Positions 59,014-64,000 of a stretch of 64,000 nt of DNA are shown here, piece after piece (the stretch's first letter is position 1; the number at the start of each line of letters is the position of its first letter). The DNA lies in assembly GCA_036506155.1 (NCBI GenBank), contig DASXSF010000105.1, positions 81,025-145,024 on the forward strand. Direction: 5' to 3'. The DNA is from DASXRA01 sp036506155 (GTDB lineage Bacteria; Actinomycetota; Actinomycetes; Mycobacteriales; Jatrophihabitantaceae). Under the pieces are notes generated by a model, which saw only the letters and a program-made list of their open reading frames with translations, did not search any database and was not told where the DNA came from. The translations under genes were made by a program, and so were the position numbers.

Positions 59014-59798
59014 TGCTGAGCCTCGAGCGAGTGACGGTGCGCTACGGCGCATCCGTCGCCGTCTCCGAGGTGACCGAGTCAGCGGCCAAGGGCGCGTGGG
59101 TGGGGCTGATCGGCGCCAACGGCGCAGGCAAGTCCAGCCTGCTGCGAGCCGTGGCGCAGCTGGTGCCGCACGAGGGCGCCGTGCGGGTCGCCGGCGAGAC
59201 GATGGACCGGCTCTCCCCACGCCGGCGGGCGCGGCTCGTCGCGTACGTGCCGCAGCAGCCGGAGCTGCCCGCCGGCATGTCGGCGATCGATTACACCCTG
59301 TTAGGGCGCACCCCGCACATCGGCTACTTCGGCGTCGAGTCCGCGCAAGATCGCCAGGTCTGCGCCGAGGTCCTCGAGCGGATCGGCCTTGCGGGCCTGG
59401 CCGAACGGCACCTCCCCACTCTTTCCGGCGGCGAGTTGCAACGAGTGGTGCTGGCCCGGGCCTTGGCACAGGACGCACCGGTGCTGCTTCTGGACGAGCC
59501 CACAAGTGCGCTCGACCTGGGCCGCCGGGTCGACGCCCTGGAGCTTGTCGACGAGATGCGCCGCGAACGGGGTCTGGCCGTGCTGAGCGCGATGCACGAC
59601 CTGACACTGGCAGCGCAGTTCGCCGACCGGCTCGTGCTCATGTCAGCGGGCCGGGTCGTGGCGGCGGGCGCTCCCGCGGAAGTGCTGGACGAGCAGCTGC
59701 TCTCAGCCTGCTTCGGCGGCCGGGTCCGCGTGCTCACCGACGACGAAGGGCAGCTGCTTGTGGTGCCGCAGCGGACACGCCGGAGGATCGGATGCTGA
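59013..59798 (+). CDS. btuD: Cobalamin/cobamide ABC transporter, ATPase
   Basis: 261 residues from the ATG at 59013 (TGATG junction). Walker A GANGAGKSS (34-42), Q-loop YVPQQPELP, signature LSGGELQRV, Walker B VLLLDEPTSALD and switch His in SAMHDLTLAAQ are all intact. Energises cobamide uptake with BtuCF. The C-terminus (VLTDDEGQLLVVPQ) is the usual extension of the FecE/BtuD group. It overlaps cbiZ by seven bases. Confidence 0.95.
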   Translation: MLSLERVTVRYGASVAVSEVTESAAKGAWVGLIGANGAGKSSLLRAVAQLVPHEGAVRVAGETMDRLSPRRRARLVAYVPQQPELPAGMSAIDYTLLGRTPHIGYFGVESAQDRQVCAEVLERIGLAGLAERHLPTLSGGELQRVVLARALAQDAPVLLLDEPTSALDLGRRVDALELVDEMRRERGLAVLSAMHDLTLAAQFADRLVLMSAGRVVAAGAPAEVLDEQLLSACFGGRVRVLTDDEGQLLVVPQRTRRRIGC

Positions 59799-60409
59799 TC
59801 GCGAGCCGGGTCGAGGACGGGCGGGAGCTGCCCATGCTGGTCTGGCGGTTCGCCGCTGCGACAACGGTGGCGTCGACCGCATCGTGCGGCGGTGGGCTGG
59901 GCGCCCGGCGCTGGCTCATCAACGCCCAGGTGCCGCACGACTACCGGCGCCGCGATCAGTCCCGCCACGGCGCCGAACTCGCCGCCGCTGCCGGCATAGA
60001 CCAGGCCGACGGCACCGGCGTGGTGATGTTCACCGCGGTCGATGTCCGACGCGTGCAGGAACGCACGGAGGGAGGGCTGCGCGTCGACGCGACGGTCGGG
60101 CTCACCCTGCCGGTCTGGGCCGCCGCTCCTGAGATCGCGGTGGAGCCGGCGCCCGGCACGATCAACATCGTGGCCCAGCTTCCCGTGCGGCTGACCGACG
60201 CGGCCCTGCTCAACGCGCTCACCACGGCCACCGAAGCGAAGTCCCAGGCGCTGCTGGCCGCCGCCGTCCCCGGCACCGGGACCGCCTCGGACGCGGTCAC
60301 CGTGGTCTGCCCCGCGAGCGGCCCGGCCGAGCCGTTCGGTGGCCCGCGCTCGACCTGGGGCGCGCGGCTGGCCCGCGCCGTGCACGACGCCGTGCAGGCC
60401 GGGATTTGA
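59792..60409 (+). CDS. cbiZ: Adenosylcobinamide amidohydrolase
   Basis: 205 residues from the ATG at 59792 (GGAGG upstream, inside the end of btuD). It shows the CbiZ pattern: TASCGGGLGARRWLINAQVP, GVVMFTAVDVRR, VDATVGLTLPVWA, then GTINIVAQLPVRLTDAAL and TATEAKSQALL. CbiZ removes the nucleotide-loop remnant from salvaged (pseudo)cobinamides to give adenosylcobyric acid, so that foreign cobamides can be rebuilt with the host's own lower ligand. Its place beside the importer and cbiB fits such remodelling. Confidence 0.9.
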   Translation: MLIASRVEDGRELPMLVWRFAAATTVASTASCGGGLGARRWLINAQVPHDYRRRDQSRHGAELAAAAGIDQADGTGVVMFTAVDVRRVQERTEGGLRVDATVGLTLPVWAAAPEIAVEPAPGTINIVAQLPVRLTDAALLNALTTATEAKSQALLAAAVPGTGTASDAVTVVCPASGPAEPFGGPRSTWGARLARAVHDAVQAGI

Positions 60410-60410
60410 C

Positions 60411-61400
60411 GTGGATATCAGCCATCACGGCGACCTGGACGTGGCGCCCGGGCTGGTCGATCTCGCCGTCAACATCCGCCCGGGCACGCCACCGGCCTGG
60501 TTGCGGGAGTTGCTCGGCCGCGTCGATCTGGCCCGGTACCCCGACCAGCGGGACGCGCTCGCCGCGGTCGCCGCCCGGCACGAGCGCGACCCGCGCGAGG
60601 TACTGCTGACCGCGGGCGCGGCCGAGGCGTTCGTGCTGCTCGCCCGGACGCTCACGCCCAGCCGCCCGGTCGTCGTGCATCCGCAGTTCACCGAGCCGGA
60701 ACTGGCACTGACTGCCGCCGGCCACCCGGTGCATCGGCTGGTTTTGCCGCCGCCGTTCACCCTCAACCCTGCGCTGGTGCCCGACGACGCCGACCTCGTG
60801 ATCGTCGGCAACCCGACCAACCCGACCTCGGTGCTGCACCCGGCGTCGGCGATCCGTTCGTTGCGCCGCCCGGGTCGGATCGTCGTCGTGGACGAGGCGT
60901 TCGCCGACTGCGTCCCGGGCGAGCGGGAGTCACTGGCCGATGATCCCGGCATCGTCGTCGTCCGCAGCCTGACCAAGACCTGGGGACTTGCCGGGCTGCG
61001 CGTCGGGTACGTCCTCGCCCCGCCGCCGCTCGTCGAACGGCTGCGTGCCGCTCAGCCGCATTGGCCGGTGAGCGCCCCGGCGCTGGCCGCCTGCGTCGTG
61101 TGTTCGACGCCCGAGGCGGTGGCCGAGGCGCAGACCTGGGCCGGCGAATTGGCGGGCCGCCGCGCGTACCTCGCCGCGCTGCTGCGTTCGCGGCCGGACC
61201 TTGCGGTCGTGGCCGGCGCGGCCTCGTTCCTGCTCGTTCGCGCCGATCGGCCCGGGTTATGGGATCCCTTACGCGCCAAGGGCTTCGCGGTGCGTCGCGG
61301 CAACACCTTCCCTGGTCTCGATGCGCACTGGTTCCGCGTAGCGGTGCGCGACGAGCCGACGTCCAATGCCTTCGTGGAGGCGCTGCATGAGCTTGCTTGA
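60411..61400 (+). CDS. cobC: Threonine-phosphate decarboxylase-like aminotransferase (CobC/CobD family)
   Basis: 329 residues from the GTG one base past cbiZ. A fold-type-I PLP enzyme of the histidinol-phosphate aminotransferase group: LTAGAAEAFVLLARTL, GNPTNPTSVLHP, VVDEAFADC and Lys189 in RSLTKTWGLAGLRVGY as Schiff-base residue. In salvage loci it makes (R)-1-amino-2-propanol phosphate from threonine phosphate, the substrate of CbiB. Actinobacterial members are called CobC (Rv2231c type). It overlaps cobT by 14 bases. Confidence 0.88.
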   Translation: MDISHHGDLDVAPGLVDLAVNIRPGTPPAWLRELLGRVDLARYPDQRDALAAVAARHERDPREVLLTAGAAEAFVLLARTLTPSRPVVVHPQFTEPELALTAAGHPVHRLVLPPPFTLNPALVPDDADLVIVGNPTNPTSVLHPASAIRSLRRPGRIVVVDEAFADCVPGERESLADDPGIVVVRSLTKTWGLAGLRVGYVLAPPPLVERLRAAQPHWPVSAPALAACVVCSTPEAVAEAQTWAGELAGRRAYLAALLRSRPDLAVVAGAASFLLVRADRPGLWDPLRAKGFAVRRGNTFPGLDAHWFRVAVRDEPTSNAFVEALHELA

Positions 61401-62442
61401 CGAGACGATTGCCGCGATCGGCCCGCTGGATGCCGCCGCGGTCGCGGCCGCACGGGCCCGGCAGGACAGCCTCACCAAACCACCCGGCTCGCTCGGCGCG
61501 CTGGAGGACGTCTCGGTGCGGCTGGCCGGGCTCGCCGGGCGATGCCCACCGCCGCTGCCGGAGCCCGCCGCGGTCGCGGTGTTCGCCGGCGACCACGGGG
61601 TGCACGCGCAGGGCGTGACGCCGTGGCCGCAGGAGGTCACCGCGCAGATGGTCGCGAACTTCGTCGCCGGCGGCGCGGTGATCAACGCGCTGGCCGCACA
61701 GTCGGGTGCCGAGGTGCTCGTCGTGGACGTCGGCGTGGCCGTCGCGGTGGACCCCGTGCCGGGTTTGCTGGTCCGCAAAGTGGGACTTGCCACCCGGGAC
61801 ATGACCCGCGAACCAGCCATGACCCGCGCGCAAGCGCGTGCCGCGCTCGACGTCGGCATCGAGGTCGCCCGGGACCTGGTGTCGCGCGGCATGCGCTGCC
61901 TGCTCACCGGCGACATGGGGATCGCGAATACAACCCCGGCCGCCGCGATGATCGCCGTGTTCGCCGGCGCGGCGCCGGCGGACGTCACCGGGCGGGGCAC
62001 CGGTGTCGACGACGCGACGTTGGCTCGCAAGATCGGCGTCGTGGCCCGGGCGCTCGCCCGCCACCATCCTGATCCGGCCGATCCGCTCGGCGTGCTCGCC
62101 GCCGTCGGAGGCTTCGAGCACGCCGCGCTGGCCGGCTACGTGCTGGGTGCGGCCGCCGCCCGGGTGCCCGTGGTGCTGGACGGGGTGATCGCCTGTGCGG
62201 CGGCGTTGGCTGCCCGCGCCCTGGCACCGGACAGCACCGCGGCCATGATCGCCGGCCACCGTTCGGTGGAGCCCGGCGCGTCCGTGGCGTTGGACGCGCT
62301 CGGCCTCGCCCCACTGGTCGACCTGCGGATGCGGCTCGGCGAGGGCTCCGGGGCGATGCTGGCGCTGCCGATCGTCCAAGGAGCGGCCCGGGTGCTCCGC
62401 GACGTCGCCACGTTCGACGCGGCCGGCGTGACCGAGAAGTGA
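61387..62442 (+). CDS. cobT: Nicotinate-nucleotide--dimethylbenzimidazole phosphoribosyltransferase
   Basis: 351 residues from the ATG at 61387 with GGAGG upstream. It makes alpha-ribazole phosphate, the lower-ligand precursor. Motifs: DSLTKPPGSLGALE, VFAGDHGVHAQGV, LLTGDMGIANTTPAAA and the catalytic Glu in MRLGEGSGAMLALP (about residue 319). Full family length. It overlaps cobU by four bases. A second CobT-like gene starts 1.3 kb downstream. Confidence 0.95.
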   Translation: MSLLDETIAAIGPLDAAAVAAARARQDSLTKPPGSLGALEDVSVRLAGLAGRCPPPLPEPAAVAVFAGDHGVHAQGVTPWPQEVTAQMVANFVAGGAVINALAAQSGAEVLVVDVGVAVAVDPVPGLLVRKVGLATRDMTREPAMTRAQARAALDVGIEVARDLVSRGMRCLLTGDMGIANTTPAAAMIAVFAGAAPADVTGRGTGVDDATLARKIGVVARALARHHPDPADPLGVLAAVGGFEHAALAGYVLGAAAARVPVVLDGVIACAAALAARALAPDSTAAMIAGHRSVEPGASVALDALGLAPLVDLRMRLGEGSGAMLALPIVQGAARVLRDVATFDAAGVTEK

Positions 62443-62924
62443 GCCGCACCCTGGTGCTCGGCGGCAGCCGGTCCGGCAAGTCCGCGTTCGCCGAGTCGCT
62501 GCTGGCCGACGCACCGGCTGTCGAGTACGTGGCGACCGGGGTACCCGTCCCCGGTGACGCCGAGTGGACGGCCCGCATCGCCGCGCACCGGGCTCGGCGC
62601 CCGCAGCGCTGGTCGACGCTCGAGACGAGCGACCTCGCCGGCGTACTGCGCCGGGACGGGCGGCCCGTCCTCATCGACTCGATCACCCTCTGGCTGGCCG
62701 CCGGCCCGGACGACCCGGCACGGATCGACGACCTTTGCGCCGCCTGGCGCGCCAGCGCGCGACGCGTCGTCGCAGTGAGCGACGAGGTGGGCAGCGGCGT
62801 GGTCCCGGCGAGCGACGCCGGACGGCGCTTCCGCGATGCACTCGGGCTGCTCAACCAGCGGCTGGCCGCTGCCGCGGACGACGTCCATCTCGTCGTCGCG
62901 GGGCTCCCGATGCGGCTGAAATGA
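62439..62924 (+). CDS. cobU: Adenosylcobinamide kinase / GTP:adenosylcobinamide-phosphate guanylyltransferase
   Basis: 161 residues from the GTG at 62439, slightly shorter than the usual ~175-180. P-loop LVLGGSRSGKSAFAE (GGSRSGKS, 8-15), a guanylylation-site His in RIAAHRARRPQRW, IDSITLWLAAGP and SDEVGSGVVPASDAGRRFRD. It phosphorylates adenosylcobinamide and transfers GMP to form AdoCbi-GDP. Overlaps both neighbours (GTGA and ATGA). Confidence 0.94.
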   Translation: MSRTLVLGGSRSGKSAFAESLLADAPAVEYVATGVPVPGDAEWTARIAAHRARRPQRWSTLETSDLAGVLRRDGRPVLIDSITLWLAAGPDDPARIDDLCAAWRASARRVVAVSDEVGSGVVPASDAGRRFRDALGLLNQRLAAAADDVHLVVAGLPMRLK

Positions 62925-63676
62925 GGACCGCGCTCGCGCTCTTCACGATCGTGCCGGTGCACGATGCGGAGCAACTCACCCGCGAGCGAGCTGCGGTCGC
63001 ACTGCGCTGGCTCCCGCTGCTCGGCGGCGGCCTCGGCGCGTTTGCCGCCCTGCCGCTCACCGCCATCCGGACCTGGGCACCGCACGCCACGCTGCTGGGG
63101 GCAGTGCTCGCGATCGGGCTGCTCGTCCTCGGAAGCCGCGGCCTGCACCTCGACGGCCTGGCCGACACCGCCGACGGCCTCGCCTCGCGCGCGCCCGCCG
63201 ACCAGGCCCTGTCGATCATGCGCCGGTCCGACATCGGCCCGTTCGGCGTGCTCGCGGTCGTGCTCGCCATCCTGGTCGACGTCGCGGCGCTGGCCGCGTT
63301 CACCGGTTCCGCTTGGCGTCCGGTCGCCGCGCTCGCGCTCGCCGCCGCGACCGGGCGGCTCGCCGCACTGCACGCCGCGCACCGACGCGTACCGGCGGCG
63401 CGCGCGACGGGGTTCGGGGCATACGTGGCGGGCTCGGTGTCGACAGCCGTGGCAGTGCTCGAGACCGGCCTCGTGCTCGGCGCCGCGACCGGACTGGCCG
63501 TGGCGGTGCACGCCGGCGTGGCCGGGTGGCTCGCGGCGCCGGCCGCCGCGCTGCTGGTCGTCGCAGGCGTGCGCCGGCATGCGACGCGGCGGCTCGGCGG
63601 CGTGACCGGCGACGTGTTCGGGGCGCTCATCGAGATCGGCACTGCGCTCACGCTGACCGGTCTAGCGCTCCGCTGA
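62921..63676 (+). CDS. cobS: Adenosylcobinamide-GDP ribazoletransferase
   Basis: 251 residues, about six transmembrane helices. The catalytic acidic motif is GLHLDGLADTADGL (DGxxDxxD), then MRRSDIGPFGVLAVV and GGVTGDVFGALIEI. It joins AdoCbi-GDP and alpha-ribazole (phosphate) to finish the cobamide. ATGA overlap with cobU. Confidence 0.95.
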   Translation: MRTALALFTIVPVHDAEQLTRERAAVALRWLPLLGGGLGAFAALPLTAIRTWAPHATLLGAVLAIGLLVLGSRGLHLDGLADTADGLASRAPADQALSIMRRSDIGPFGVLAVVLAILVDVAALAAFTGSAWRPVAALALAAATGRLAALHAAHRRVPAARATGFGAYVAGSVSTAVAVLETGLVLGAATGLAVAVHAGVAGWLAAPAAALLVVAGVRRHATRRLGGVTGDVFGALIEIGTALTLTGLALR

Positions 63677-63697
63677 GCGCCCGGCATGATGTGGGCC

Positions 63698-64000
63698 GTG
63701 GACGACATCGCGACCATCGCGGCCGAGGTGCCCTGGCCCGACCACGAAGCCGAGCAGGTTGCGCGTCAGCACGCCGCGGGCCTGGGCCGGCTCGACACGC
63801 TCGCCGAATGGCTCGCCGGCACCACGGGCGGTTGCCCGCCGCACGACCCGCAGCGGGTGCGCGCTCTCGTCTTCGCCGCCGACCACGGCATCGCGACCGC
63901 GGGCGTCTCGGCCTACGAGCCGGACGCCACGGCGCGATGGGTCGCCGACATCACCGCCGGCGCCGCGCGCGTGAACGTCCTCGCCGAGCTGGCCGATGCG
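63698..64000 (+). CDS. Second CobT-like phosphoribosyltransferase, N-terminal part
   Basis: An open frame from the GTG at 63698 (or ATG at 63686) to the window edge, at least 101 codons without a stop. VFAADHGIATAGVSAYEPDAT followed by DITAGAARVNVLAELADA aligns with VFAGDHGVHAQGVTPWPQEVT in the complete CobT 2 kb upstream, including the DHG motif. The N-terminus (EAEQVARQHAAGLGRLDTLAEWL) lacks the KPPGSLG segment in the same form. Either a second enzyme for another lower-ligand base or a regulatory paralogue. Confidence 0.8.
   Translation, partial: MDDIATIAAEVPWPDHEAEQVARQHAAGLGRLDTLAEWLAGTTGGCPPHDPQRVRALVFAADHGIATAGVSAYEPDATARWVADITAGAARVNVLAELADA

Overview
The window is high-GC DNA packed with overlapping genes (many ATGA or GTGA junctions). 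It fits a free-living aerobic actinobacterium: a qcrCAB/ctaE/ctaC/ctaF respiratory block, a PimB-type mannosyltransferase, an FadD15-type acyl-CoA ligase, a DUF3043 protein, GTG starts and a c-di-AMP riboswitch in front of an NlpC/P60 gene. The order from about 19 kb to 54 kb recalls the Mycobacterium tuberculosis stretch around Rv2179c-Rv2206 (from memory, not searched): AS exonuclease, PlsC, ArsA, SRPBCC, fadD15, pimB, NlpC/P60, DEDDh/GIY-YIG, trpD, ctaE-qcrCAB, ctaF-ctaC, asnB, adoK, erpA, DUF3043. I do not name a genus.

Region 1 (1-18.05 kb) is the accessory part. After a B3/B4-domain fragment and a pirin comes a tight six-gene minus-strand operon (14186 to 1298). It encodes a 1911-residue secreted protein with SdrD_B-like and right-handed beta-helix regions, a Tat-exported multicopper-oxidase-like protein, two further secreted cupredoxin paralogues, a small membrane-anchored protein and a secreted subtilisin with Ig-like repeats. 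Upstream lie a CopC-CopD fusion and a divergent OmpR-type regulator/histidine kinase pair. The three cupredoxin proteins have complementary, not redundant, copper ligands. CGTCAT direct repeats with an 11-bp period occur both in front of the big operon and in the copCD/regulator gap. Together this suggests an exported, copper-controlled, possibly heteromeric oxidase system. It is the best candidate here for an undescribed system.

Region 2 (18-38 kb) is mostly housekeeping: a PfkA with Asp104/Lys124 (predicted PPi-dependent), an exonuclease next to an in-frame 126-bp tandem repeat, PlsC, an esterase, a response-regulator/thioredoxin-reductase fusion coupled to a cyclic-nucleotide-domain histidine kinase, an SRPBCC-ArsA-glucokinase operon, fadD15, pimB, NlpC/P60 with its c-di-AMP riboswitch, an NYN protein and a DEDDh/GIY-YIG nuclease.

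Region 3 (38-54 kb) holds trpD, the bc1-aa3 respiratory genes without ctaD, a cysteine-desulfurase-like protein lacking its PLP lysine beside a TusA protein, asnB, adenosine kinase, erpA, a DoxX-Rieske fusion and nadA.

Region 4 (54-64 kb) holds a lipoprotein and a slipin, then a cobamide salvage locus: cbiB, a cobalamin riboswitch, btuFCD, cbiZ, cobC, cobT, cobU, cobS and the start of a second cobT-like gene that runs off the window.

A short GC-rich element (core GAGCGCTCGCGCGAAGAGC) is scattered at gene ends across the window. No tRNA, rRNA, CRISPR array, transposase or prophage was seen.
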